64,000 nucleotides of DNA from Tubulanus polymorphus. Lineage: Eukaryota; Nemertea; Palaeonemertea; Tubulaniformes; Tubulanidae. The DNA lies in contig NC_134031.1 of assembly GCF_964204645.1 (NCBI RefSeq), positions 16,117,307 through 16,181,306 on the forward strand, given 5' to 3'. Under the pieces are notes generated by a model that made no database searches, was not told where the DNA came from, and saw nothing but the letters and a program-made list of their open reading frames with translations. The position numbers and the translations under genes were made by a program. Positions within the stretch are counted from its first letter, which is position 1; each line of letters begins with the position of its first letter. Positions 45,071 through 56,725 of this stretch are shown piece after piece.

Positions 45071-48000
45071 GGTATAAACGACGCGTAGGAAAACGCCAAA
45101 AACTTCTCATCATGTGTAAAAGCCAGCAACCACCCTTTAGAGAGAGAGATAGAGAGAGACTATCATAGTAATATATTGGTAATGTTTTTAATATCACAAT
45201 TTTTCCGAGCCAATTTTTGTTGCAGATGAACTCATTCACAACGCGTAACTTTACTTATTATACTGCTCAAAACATGGAAGGTGGCACCTCGAATTACAAC
45301 AGGATCGTTCAATATCGAATTAAGTATCTAACACTAGAAAAAGCGGTATTTTCAAAATCATAATTTTGAACATATAAATTTCTATTCCTGCGTTGATCAA
45401 AGCTGCCATCTTTACTCTCAAGGTTCTTAATTTGAGCATTTTCATTTGGGCCAGCCATGAATCCTAATTTCTCGATGTTACTTTCATGATTTTGTAATAA
45501 AGAACTGAATTCACTTGCCTACAAACTACGGGGCAATATCGAGTATAAAGTATTGTCAATATTATGATCGAGGAAGGCATCAATTCGGAATATTGAAATC
45601 GTGGTCATGTAAAAAAGAATCAAAGACAAGAATTTAACCAGTTTAAAAAAAAAAAAACAATTCTGTTGACTAAACCTACTGCTACCTAAACAAAACACTA
45701 TCGTTCAATAATATAGAAATTTCATAAAAAGATTTTTAACAAGATATATTCATATGCCGAGAATACGTGGAATGTATGAAGACGGAATATCTTAACGATA
45801 TAATAGTACGTAAAATTGATAGAAAAAGATTATGCATTTTTACACGTTGTATATATGTGTGAGTGTGCGCGGAAGGCAAATTTATGCGCATCCATTAGAA
45901 AATAATTTGCATAGCCTAGAGTGCGTTTCAACGAAACTAGTCACAAATCGACTCTGATATTTTCACCAGCAGAATAAATGGAAAAACTAAAATACGACCG
46001 AGGGTTTAAGTCTAGGAGGAAATAAAGGCTATGCAAAGTTTCAGATCATATACAGTACATTTGAAAAGAGTTGAGATTTTTTTGGAATGTTAATAGTATT
46101 AACGAATTCAGATCTATCTTCAAGAGATATATAAATATCTATGTATAATATATCGTATAATATAAGACTCAATTGAGAGAAGAGTTTGTAAAAAAAAACA
46201 ATAATTCTGAAAATAATAGTTGTATACCAAAGCTGTAGGTTAGAATCTTGCTCCGAGTCACATGATCGTAAATTAACTAATTACGACTCCATAGTCCTGT
46301 CTAATTGACGACTACGGGAGTCCAGAAGACTAAAATTGTCCGTGCCGTCGTTGAGATTCTTTGCGGTCTAATAGAGAGATGAACAAAAAATTTCCGAGAA
46401 GACCTGGTTCGGTTAATAGCAGCACAATTATTATGGTTTCATTCGCATAACCTGTAAAATGACTCTGACAGCCAGAGTGGTTATGTATTTATATATACAA
46501 AGTTTAATTCCATCAAAACAAACGTTATTGATATTCAACGGTACTCACGCACGCGCGCGCGCATCTGAACGTTGGAATGTTTTATATCATTATGCCGTTA
46601 ATATATAAAAAAAATAACTGCCGCGGCTGCGCGGGGCAGCGCATAATGCTTCGCCACGATCAATATGTTCATGATATATCATTCAATATTATTCAAACAT
46701 TAAGATGAAAATTCTAACGAGTATATAAATATATATGTATATAAAAAACGTGTCGAGTCGAGATTCGTAGAAATAAGAAAAACATTTCGTACTATACGAA
46801 AGTGTGGAGATTCGAATAATGATAGAAATTATGCTATGTTTTAAGTACGAGTTTACACGTATTCACTAAAAAAAGCACATTTTTTGCTCGCGCCAGGCCA
46901 GGCGACGCGAAAAAAACATACCTCTCACCGTCATGATGATTATGATGATGATGATAATAATATATTTTACTTTTCATATACATATATTTCTTGGATAATA
47001 AAATAACGACCATCCTTGCATAGTTAGAATTATCGTAACCAGTAGTTCTTGGCACCAAGTTTTAGGTACGGAGTTAAACGCACCCCTATCAACATTTTCG
47101 AAATAAACTACGCCCGATCATGTTTTCACCTACTAAAAAACCGCACAGTCTAATGGGGACGTGCAATGCCAGGTTTCCCCACCAGATGGCGCGACAAATA
47201 CTCGGCCTTTCGTCGTAAAAATCAAACCGAATTTTTAGGCTTCCGAATCCACACGTTATCATATGACCCAACAAATATACTTTAAATTCATTTTTCTACT
47301 TAGATACCGGTGTAGTTTCCATAGTATTTGATCTAATTAAGAGAGAAGTTCATTCAAGTTTTCATTGAAACGTAGAAGATATTGAACGGGAAAGACCGAG
47401 TAACTACTAGCGACACCTGGCGGGTCCTCGCTTGCCACAGGAGCGTTGGTAGTTCCCCATTATCGAGCGTCATCCCGTTGATTTGTCGTTCAAACTGAGA
47501 ATACGATCGATATATTGAACATGATTTTTTCGATTAAAACAAAAATTCACTAAAAACCACTCGATTATAATATCGCTCGCTAAACGAATAACTATCAACG
47601 CGAAAATAAAAGAAAGAGAGGTATAGACAGCGAAAATACGCAACGCAAACTACACGACTTCAAAAATGAAGCGCGCGAGTCGAAAGTCGATCGTCGATTT
47701 AAGTAACTGGCGCCGTGGTCGGTTCTTCTTTCAGCAACTTCTGTCGACACGTCTTCTTATGTCGCGACAAGTTACTCTGCCAGCGGAAGATCTTCAGGCA
47801 ATTCTCGCACTGCAGCTGCTGGAACATGTGCATGCCCTTGATGTGCTGTCGCAGGTATCGACTCTCCGTGAATATGTCGCCGCAGATCTGGCAGATGAAC
47901 GACGTGCCCGACATGCTCGCGTTCTGCAGCTTGCCGGCGCATGTGCGCACGTGCTCGCGGTACTCGGCGTACATGAATCGGCGTCGACAGCCGCTGCACG

Positions 48001-51000
48001 TGTACGGCCGGATTCGCCGATGCGATTCCATGTGCTCCATGTACGTTTTCTGACTCGAAAAGCTGACGACGCAAATCGGACATTTGTAACAAACGCCGCC
48101 CTTCGCGATGCTCCCCGACGCGGCGACGCCCGACGACGACGTCGGCGACAGCTTGTTCTCGTTGTTGGCACAGTTCGACAACACGGCAACGGACTCTGTC
48201 GTCGCGCCGATTCCCGTCGCGCCCGAACGATGCTGCAGCAGTTGCTTAACGTGATTCATTCTCAGATCGAGGCTCTCCGGTTCCGGGCCTAAAAATACAG
48301 CAATTTTTGAATGAAAAAAAAAAAATGAAAAGAAATTCTCGCAAAAACCGTTGACCTCAACTCGATCAATCGGAATAACTAAACAGAATTCAGAAAAGAA
48401 GAAAGATTTTTTTGTTAGAAAAATGAAGCAGTATGAAAAGTGAAGTGATATTTCGGTTGTTTTTGAAATGGCAATCGAAAGCGAATTCCAGTTGGCCTGA
48501 GCAGAACAGTGCGAGCCTCTCTCCGATAGTAGTCCACGAAAAAAAAAGAGCGTTAAAAAGTCTCGGCTAGTTACGTTAGATATGTGCGTTACTAAATATA
48601 CACGTCTTAAAAAAAGAATGTCAGAGTGACAAGCTCAAGAGACACCCTCATCCTACATCCTAGCAGGCCAGGTGATGATAGACAGTGAGTGCACCAGCAG
48701 GCCGGGTGATGATAGACAGTGATTGCACCAGCAGGCTTGGAGATGATAGACAGTGACTGCACCAGCAGGCTGGGCGATGATAGACAGTGACTGCACCAGC
48801 AGGCTGGGAGATGATAGACAGTGACTGCACCAGCAGGCTGGGCGATGATAGACAGTGACTGCACCAGCAGGCCAGGTGATGATAGACAGTGACTGCTCCA
48901 GCAGGCTGGGAGATGATAGACAGTGACTACACCAGCAGGCTGGTAGATGATAGACAGTGACTGCACCAGATGGCTGGGTGATGATAGACAGTGACTACAC
49001 CAACAGGCTGGTTGATGATAGACAGTAACTGCACCAGCAGGCTGGGTGGTGATAGACAGTGACCGCACCAGCAGGCTGGGTGATGATAGACAGTGACTGC
49101 ACCAGCAGGCTGGGTGGTGATAGACAGTGACCGCACCAGCAGGCTGGGTGATGATAGACAGTGACTACACCAGCAGGCTGGGTGATGATAGACAGTGACT
49201 ACACCAGCAGGCTGGTAGATGATAGACAGTGACTGCACCAGCAGGCTGGGTGATGATAGACAGTGACTACACCAACAGGCCGGGTGATGATGGACAGTGG
49301 CTACACCAGCAGGCTGGGTGATGATAGACAGTTACTGCACCAGCAGGCCGGGTGATGATAGACAGTGTAGCCCTATTAGAGATAAGCAAAGAAAATGAAT
49401 TGAGAGCGAAGCAAACCCTACTACCAAATGTGAATGACGAAGTAAAGTATAAGTAAAGCGTCCAACAAAAAATAAAATCCTGTGCGACCTGCTGAGTCAT
49501 AGCAACGTGTACTAGAAGTTAGATCTGCGGTAAGTAGGCAGCCGGCCAAGTGAACTATCGCAGATAAGACAACAACCTTTCTAAACCGTCGAAATCTTCA
49601 CCACTTGATGAAGAAATATCTCCGTTGATTACGAAATCTAAGTCCAGATTGCGTTATCAGTTAATAAATCTAAGCATCTAAACATGCATTCTGATCTAAG
49701 AGTTATATTGTTAGTAATCAATCGCCCTTTTGATTTTAGTTAAATTAATCTTCATTAGCGGTTTTGAGCACCATGCAAAATATAAGCCCAGTGTTCATAT
49801 ACATTTTGACTGCAATATTCTTAGATTAGCATAATATTTTGTTCATGCAAATTTTATTCTAGCATTATTACTGATTAGTAGCAATGTCTTAGTCGAAACA
49901 TAGAGACAAATCTCGCGTCTATCTCTTGAATATTTACGTTCGATTCCGACATCGATTTTTAATTGATTCGGCGAAATTAATACATCGGATTCTTCTAGAT
50001 TAGACGATATGAGTACAACGAAGACGATGACAAAATACACGTACACACAGCGTTGTGATCACAGAGATACAGAGGAGGAAAGAGAAAGGAGGAATGAGTA
50101 AGGAGGCAGAATGAAAAGGAAAGAAACCAGGTGCCACAGCGAGCGGTTGTTAGTTTAGAACGAAATCGTGAAAACGGAACAGAAATCGAGGCACAATTTT
50201 CAGTCGAATTTGAAATTACTTTTCACATCGATTTCTAGAAATTTCTACGAACGTCTAATTCGAATAAATAAATGAAATCTACTAGAGGCAAACATGCATC
50301 GATTGATTGTTTCATCAGCGCGGCAACGAATTACAATTTTTAACGCGGTGCGTATAGAAGCTATGACTGAAGCTGTACAACAAGTTTTGAACTCATGCAA
50401 GGTGGCGCCACTTTCCGCCTGTTTACAAATTTGGTTTTCCCGGATTTTTCCATGTGGTTACACGAAATTCAGCGAGTGAACCAAGAGAAATATCTAGATT
50501 GCAAAATGCTACGATTCTTAGATTTTTCATTGAATCACGTACATGTGTACTGATAAAGAAACCTGTGGTCGATAACACTATCCAAGTGTTTTTGGTTTTA
50601 GGTTTTTGGTCAAATTTATCAAATTCTCTTGAGTTTTCCCGGATTTTTTCCAGGTTTTCCAGGTCAGTATTCACCAATACGTCGTATACCTCAATCATAG
50701 CTTCCGTTCTTTTTCATCAATCACGATAAAATCATAATAATCTAAGAAACCGAGCATCACTCACCTGCACGTTCCATCGCGACCGTCTGCTCGTCGGCGC
50801 CGTCCTCGTCGATGAACAAATCGGATTCGTTCTCGAGTTCGTGCGAGATCTCGAGCGTCGTCGAGCCGCCGTCGAACGAAGGTTCCTCTTTCACTTTAAT
50901 CGTGTCCGGCGTCGCGCGGCGACAGTTCATTTCGACGACGCCGCCCTCTTTTTTCACGATCGGCGTCGACTGCGCGTTCGGTATCGGCGCCGCGTCTTGA

Positions 51001-53600
51001 TGGTTGAGGTTGATGTCGCGCGCCACGCCGCTGCCGTGGTTCCACCGTTCGACGCTCGGCGAAAGCAACGATTTGTTGCGTACTTTTTTCTGGTGTCCGC
51101 CGATGGAAGTGTTCGACTGACGGAACTGTTCGCGGATCAGATCTAACGGATTGCCGCCACCGGTGGCGCCACCACCGACGAGGCTGTTATCGCAGTTTTG
51201 AAACGCAGCCATCTGGTAAACGGCTGTGTTGTTAATTTGTTCGGAAGCTTCTGCTAAACTATCGATATTATCATTATTATTATTATTACTACAACTGTTA
51301 TTGGAAGTGGGCGACATTCTACTGGACGCGGCGGTCGACTGCAGCAGCCCGGCGGCCGCCGTTATATTCGTCGGCTGCGGCTGAATCGTTGCCATGGAGA
51401 CAAGTGGATTTCGTGGAAGGAACGGATTGACGGGGATGGCGGTCGATATGTTTTTGGCGCAGTCGGACATACTATGGCTAGACGACATACTCTCGCTGGA
51501 AACGGAATGTCTTTGGCGTTTTAACGGCATCGAAGGAGCGTTGACGACGCCGCCGCTGCTGCTGTTGTTGTATTCGGATTTTTGGAACGACAGATTTTCA
51601 TCGTGCCCGCGGAAACGTTTCTTGTTGGCGTTGTCGCTGCGATACTCGAGTACGTATTCATCGTCCTCGTCGGAGACAACCTGGTCGACTGATATACGCA
51701 ACGGCTGACTTCTTTTACCTGAAGCACAATGTATAGGCATTGAAAAATCAAAAAAATCTCACCTCTTATTTGACTTTTTTTACACCTTTCCCTGACATTC
51801 TTTTAAATAAAAAAAAATTCCATGACTTCCCTGAATTTCAGGTTAATGGCCACCAACCTGTTTCAGTGTACTAGAAAGGTAGGTTTTACATATATCAGCA
51901 CTTTCACTACTACGCGCAGTTGAAATTGTGAATTTTTGAGTTTATTTTGTAATCAAAAATACATTTCATAACCCTTATCCTATTTTTGATAAATTTCAAT
52001 AACTATTTTTGAGAGGATGTGCACTAATATATCGGGGGCTACACTGGTTGCCTGTAGATTCAATTAAACTGATATCAAAATCCAAAGTATCTGTGAAGAT
52101 GCTTATTACTATTGATCCTTATATTATATAATTTATATTACATCATTCATTGCCAATAGTATTACGCAATATACCAGTATGTGTTATTTTTCAAGGCGTC
52201 AATAAACTTTCAAGTTTCTTGCTCGTACTTTCATTGTTAATTAACATAAGCGCTTTACAGATTGAAATAGAATTTCTAAGAGACTTCAACGCAGCTGGTG
52301 CATAAATTCTGATCGAAATATTTCTAGAGTAGACACTTTTCTCAAATTTTCCACAGATTTTCATTGAATACAGTATTTCACAGATTTTTCATTCAAATTA
52401 TGTTCACATCAATCTTTCCCCTGATTTGATTAATTCTTCAAGACGTAGAATATTCATTCATTTGAGGTCTATTCCTCTGATGACTTACGTCTGTTTTTCG
52501 CCGCACGCTTTGATTGCCATTTTAACCAGGTCGGTTCATCTACTTCTAAAACTAGATCTTCTATCACATCAATTTGGTCCCGTAAGCAATTTTTCAAGTC
52601 GTCCATGTGAACATGGAAAGGAATGTCTGAAAAATAAAAATACCGATATAGCCTAAATAGTTAAAACCCCTAAATCAGTCTGTTAACCCTTTCAGTGCGT
52701 CTACACTGCAGTGCAGTGTAATGATCGGTGATGTATTTTTGCTGGTACACCGCACTACGGTGTATTGATGTAATGAGTAATTAGTTTTTATCTCTACTGA
52801 AAGATGGCAGCACCTGTCAAACATAGTGAAATACTAGTAACTAATGATACACCGCGCCGCCGTGTAGACGCATTGTAGTGGTATACCCGTTATTCAAACG
52901 AATAGGGTGGAATTTTTTAAAATTTTCAAATTATCTCCAGCACTATCGGCTATTGGTAAGTCAGCACTGAAAGGGTTAATCTATCCGTGAATTTGCCCTG
53001 ACAATCATACAATCGAATTGGTATTGCATATGAGTCGGATTGGTACCGAAAAACCTGCGCAGTGAGGCAGGATTTTGTGCCGCGGCCGAGTCTTGCGATG
53101 CCATGGTTCGAATTCCTGCCAAGGGAGGAGGGGAAAGTGGCCACCCTGATCTACACTGCAGTGCGGTGTATTAATTGGTGATTGACTTCGGTGATACAAT
53201 ATTGATTCAATATCAGTTATCGCTATCAAAAGATGGCAGCACCTGTCAAACATTGCGAAATACAAGTACCTTAGTAACTAACACAGCACCACAGTGAATA
53301 TGCTCAATATCGGTATTCCCATTATACAAGGCACTAAGGGGTAAGAATTAGTTAGCACTGAAATGGTAAAGTGACCCCTCAAATTCATTTCCAAGAACCT
53401 AACCGTCTGGATTTCTTCAAATATATTGCCGCCAGGATTCAATCCATGAACCCTAAAGGATGACACATTAGGGAACCACTCAAAACCTTACACACGCTAC
53501 AGGTTTTTTCTGCTTACCTAATAAAATCATCTTAAAAATGTCTTTGTTCTTTAAATTGTAGAGTTTTCTTTATATCATTTCAGTTCACCAGATCCGTTTC
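42835..53600 (-). CDS. Transcription-factor gene with alternative 3' exons (two C2H2 ends, one homeodomain end); common part
   Basis: Common exons: 53518-53600 (5' UTR plus ATG at 53530, only M-I-L-L and one base), 52489-52626, and 50765-51718. The joined start reads MILLDIPFHVHMDDL, then an acidic helix-like stretch ending in EVDEPTWLKWQSKRAAKNR. The 954-nt exon is low-complexity: Ser/Asn-rich with KKRFRGH, PLKRQRH (basic, nuclear import-like), a poly-Asn run and an IKVKEEPSF SUMO-type motif. It ends in phase 1. Downstream lie exactly three exons that start in phase 1 and end in a stop: 47699-48288, 43966-44432 and 42835-43334. The predicted isoforms are 564, 523 and 534 residues. No BTB domain is present. 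The N-terminal module is not recognised but recurs in the gene at 58511. Alternative splicing is inferred from phase and layout. Confidence 0.75.
43778..43783 (-). terminator. Candidate polyadenylation signal for the 43966 zinc-finger exon
   Basis: AATAAA on the minus strand, about 185 bp after the stop at 43966. It supports this exon being a true 3' end. Confidence 0.5.
43966..44432 (-). CDS. Alternative terminal exon: two C2H2/C2HC zinc fingers
   Basis: Acceptor GTTACAG, phase 1, stop TGA at 43966. Fingers: CEMCNRAFVLSHHLQRHRMAH (C2H2), then after the linker LGIKPHK the second, CSICHKAFTRKDNLQQH ending H-x4-C, a C2HC variant. A Ser/Thr/Asn-rich tail of about 95 residues ends FISSGIQ. It is one of three mutually exclusive ends of the minus-strand factor gene. 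Confidence 0.85.
44433..47698. other. Long intronic/3' UTR stretch inside the factor gene
   Basis: AT-rich with no exon seen. It contains an (AAT)n run at about 45028-45070, a GA-rich patch near 45140, and an alternating GC stretch near 46553-46563. It probably includes the 3' UTR of the 47699 exon. Confidence 0.5.
45028..45070. repeat. (AAT)n microsatellite
   Basis: About 14 uninterrupted AAT triplets. Confidence 0.95.
47699..48288 (-). CDS. Alternative terminal exon: four zinc fingers (C2H2 and C2HC)
   Basis: Acceptor TTTTTAG, phase 1, stop TAA at 47699; 195 residues after the junction. Finger order: CPIC...HMESH (C2H2), CSGCRRRF...HVRTC (C2HC), CQICGDIF...HIKGMH (C2H2), CENCLKIF...HKKTC (C2HC). 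Alternating C2H2 and C2HC fingers near the C terminus resemble lola-type ends of insects, though the sequence is not close enough to claim orthology. GC content and codon use are clearly higher than in surrounding introns, as expected for coding DNA. Confidence 0.88.
48659..49368. repeat. 34-bp minisatellite, about 21 units
   Basis: The unit is CTGCACCAGCAGGCTGGGYG then ATGATAGACAGTGA, with point variants. It lies in the intron between the long common exon and the first terminal exon of the minus-strand factor gene. Open frames in it are an effect of the repeat. Confidence 0.95.
51775..51855 (-). repeat. Dispersed repeat family A, short inverted copy
   Basis: TTCCCTGAATTTCAGGTTAATG followed by GGCCACCAACCTG, complement of the usual CAGGGTGGCC head. 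Confidence 0.5.
52687..52975. mobile_element. piggyBac-like MITE, 289 bp, flanked by TTAA
   Basis: TTAA at 52683-52686 and 52976-52979 flank the ends CCCTTTCAGTGC and GCACTGAAAGGG. TTAA target sites and CCC-type ends are the piggyBac hallmark. The interior shares GATGGCAGCACCTGTCAAAC with 53150-53372 and, inverted, with 26970-27245. Confidence 0.85.
53070..53118 (+). repeat. tRNA-like SINE fragment
   Basis: Contains GTGCCGCGGCCGAGTC and a B-box-like GGTTCGAATTCC; no complete cloverleaf. Confidence 0.45.
53150..53372. mobile_element. piggyBac-like MITE, truncated copy
   Basis: CTACACTGCAGTGCGGTGTA and AGATGGCAGCACCTGTCAAA match the copy at 52687. The right end GCACTGAAATGG is mutated and the left end is missing. 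Confidence 0.65.
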
Positions 53601-54801
53601 CTGAAATGAAATTAAAAAACATTGATTTGAAATACCTAGAATTATAATTATGATTAATTGAATTCATGACACATGTTTGATGACTAGCCTCTAAAATGAG
53701 GTGTTGAAGCATATTTAAGTCAAAGCCGCATTCGCACTACATTACTTACTAACTTGAAGGATGATCCTTCTTTATTTAGTAAGTTAGTACAAACCCCAAT
53801 TTAATAGAATCAGAGAATGATTGGACCAAGGCCGTGTTCACATACATTCTGAACTGGACGTTTTAGTAATGAGAAGGGCTAACTTCATGGGAAGGATGGA
53901 ACCAGGGTTTGTACATTAGGAAAGAGGTAACCAAGGCTAGAAATTCATGGAAAAAGGTTGGTCACGTTATTTTACAGCAAAAAACTGAACATTTTATCAC
54001 AGACTATTACTAAACTCTCGGGGTTTATTAGGCCAATTTTACTCAGTGATTTCCTAACCCTAAACCTAACCCTAATCCTAACCACTAGTCCCCTATTCTT
54101 GAATCTTACCAAAAGGTATTCTTACAGTTAATTTTCCGCTCAGATAAAATTCAGTTCGGATCCCTATAGTTATTTGTTCTTATTTCGACTGAAGCGACCT
54201 CTGGTGACACTCGCTTACCGGGGTAAGTAGGCAAGCGGACACCGGAAGTGTATCATGTCGAAACTGTCGCAGGATTACTCGCTTCCCTCGGTATCCTTTC
54301 AATTCAATTCAATTTAAAAATGTACGCGCTATCTAAATCTGTGCATTCAAAACGATTAGAAACGAAATCAATTTGTTGGATTTCGATAATTGAAATTTGA
54401 AAAAAAGATGCTACGTTTCGGACTCTCTTAGAGACCCTTATCGTCTCGAGTTGCTCGGCGTGCGTAGAGATGAGTCCTCCCGCCAATACTGTTAAGCCGA
54501 GGTTAGCAATTCCGAGACCGGCCGGCCCAGTCGTTAGGTTTTTTTCCCACAGAAAATTAATTTCTCATTTCCTGAATCTCGTGAATGCTGCGCGCCGCGT
54601 TTTTCGCAAATAGAAGCCTCTTTCGTTTAAGAAATCACCATCGTATTTAATTCAAATAGACATCTTTCATCCAAGAACTATGAACTCACTCAACACTAAT
54701 CAAATTTAAGTTCAGATTCACTAAACTAATTTTAATGTGAACAAAAAAATTATATGGAAAACGAACACAATGATCTCGGATAGTTTTAAGCTCTTTTAGT
54801 T
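53601..54801. other. Upstream region of the minus-strand factor gene
   Basis: No coding exon is supported. It includes telomere-like CCTAACCCTAAACC words (about 54055-54085) and an ETS-type CACCGGAAGTG site near 54240, and should hold part of the promoter and the 3' UTR of the methyltransferase gene. Confidence 0.45.
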
Positions 54802-56725
54802 TTAAGTCGATGTGTTCGATGAAGCTGTTTTGGTTATAAAGTTCGAGTTCACGAAACACATATCAGCCTGCCATCGATACGTTTCACCTTTACCGCGAAA
54901 TGGCACTTTGTTGAGCATATGAAATGGTTCGAATCCCATTTCTGACATCTTGCGAATGTCAGCTGCGTATATTCCCATGTTCATTACCATGTTACCGAAT
55001 ACATGGTACTCGACCAGATATTGCTTGACTCTATTCAGCATACCGTCTGCTAGAATATTGTGTAGAACGGCGAATTCATTACCTTCGATATCGATCTTTA
55101 AAAAGTCGATTACCATCTGAAAGCAGGGAGAATTATCATTAACGATCATTATTACGCAGGCATAAAATCTGTACGCTCAGAATACCGTTCCATTAATTCG
55201 TTTGTATGTAATAAATGAATGGTCCACGATTTGACGAATAGATGTCTCAAATTCATTGTCTTGAAATCGTAATTCAAGCCGCTTATCAAAAAAATATTTC
55301 GTTCGCTTACATTTTCTCGTTTGATCATTTTTAGGATCGACTTCAAAGTGCGAATTTTCCATATTTGATCGGTTCTCACGTATTCATCTTTTCTCGGAAC
55401 GAAACTGTCCGAGTCGGCACCACCAATACCGAGGTCGTAAAACCAGACTTTTTTCGAATGTTTGTGATCAGGTTTTCCCATACTGAAATATGAGGTCATA
55501 TTCAATATACTCGATTCTATGATTATTGCGAGATGCACTCAATCGATCATGTCTACACACACCTGGGGTCAAACGCATACACTTCGCAACCGTATTTCTC
55601 CATCGCATCATCGAACTGCCACAAATTACCAATTCTACAAGAGGTACCATTCGCGTGAGAAGTAATCTAATGAAATCTATTCCCAGTTAATAACAAGACT
55701 TTAAAATATTCGAAAAGAGAATTTCAATTACTTTCAGCACATGAAATATAGCATTTACTGTACTAATGTCTATTTATTAATAGATAATTATATTAGTATA
55801 TTAATACATAATAAGTACCCATCACAATGAATGAAGAAATGTCTCAAAAGTTTATTTAGATATTTCTAATGTTTGAATAAACCTTTGAGACATTTCTTCA
55901 TTTTTGCGGGATTTTACTATATCGATTTATCGCGGATATCGTGAGCTACAACTGATTCATTCGGGATTTGCTGTAGTTTGGAGCAATTTTCAAGTTGATA
56001 AATTCGCGTCGCAAAAAAGACACTTGCCCAAACGAAAGCGCTAAGCAGCCAGGTTTCGGAGAGAATGGTTCATCGTGGCAGCCGAACCAGCTTCCTTCTT
56101 CTTCGCGTATACCATATAAAACGCGTTTCTTACATTTGTAAGTTGGACCCTTTTTCAAATATCTGAAGACATACATGATGTGTAAATTGATCTCTTCGCG
56201 GGTCCTCATTGTTTCACGGGCATTCATTTTTGAAAAAACAATCGAATACTTTACTCACGCTCCTATCAATGCTTCACCTTCCCACCACTTTAAGTTCAAT
56301 TGACTTTGAGAAACTATTTAAAAAATCCACCAAAATGATCATTGTTCACATCAACATAGGCTTATTCAACTCACTAATGAAATCACTATAAATATATACT
56401 CATTCACATCCAAATGGATCCGACGTATTTATCAACAGAATTCTAGGTCTTTATTCGTTCGAAAGCATACTTACTTACATAACGCTACGGAATGAAACTT
56501 ACCCTCCGTTTTAGATGCATTGTTATCCAGGCCTCTGACGAAAACGTAACGAAGTGTCGACTGTTTATTGTATAATTGCTGTTCAAAGGTAATATAGATA
56601 TAGATTAAAAATTCACCGGGATTGAGTATAAAATTATTCCATTAACCTACACATACGTGTATGAGGATGATTACGACAACGACCAAACCGATCACCGCAG
56701 CAATATTCTGATACGAACGATTCAT
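54802..56725 (-). CDS. FkbM/METTL24-like methyltransferase, single-pass membrane protein
   Basis: Exons: 56657-56725, 56503-56578, 56259-56313, 56028-56204, 55563-55634, 55311-55482 and 54802-55116; 311 residues with every phase matched. Exon 1 is a type II signal anchor (AAVIGLVVVVIILIH after MNRSYQN), placing the enzyme in the Golgi/ER lumen or outside. Then KWWEGEALIGA, a Cys-containing segment CKKRVLYG, FSPKPGCLALSFGIGNLW, the SAM-fold block GCEVYAFDPSM, WFYDLGIGGAD, and the signature DFLKIDIEGNEFAVL near the C terminus. This order is that of METTL24-like FkbM-family proteins, SAM-dependent methyltransferases whose substrate is mostly unknown. The intron after 56028 has a GC donor. The gene lies between the two divergent paralogous factor genes. 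Confidence 0.9.
55142..55223. mobile_element. Family B MITE, short form, in methyltransferase intron
   Basis: CGATCATTATTACGCAGGCA at one end and GTAATAAATGAATGGTCC at the other. Confidence 0.5.

Noticed and set aside
47666-48292. Plus-strand open frame of 208 codons over the zinc-finger exon
   Set aside because: Shadow of the GC-richer minus-strand coding exon 47699-48288, which has zinc-finger motifs, an acceptor and the right phase.
48607-49500. Open frames with the CLSSPSLLVQSLSII-type peptide repeat
   Set aside because: Effect of the 34-bp minisatellite, which shifts frame each unit; lies in an intron.
54254-54290. Possible first coding exon (MSKLSQDYSLPS) near an ETS site
   Set aside because: Plus strand, phase 0, no matching downstream exon found; too short to support.
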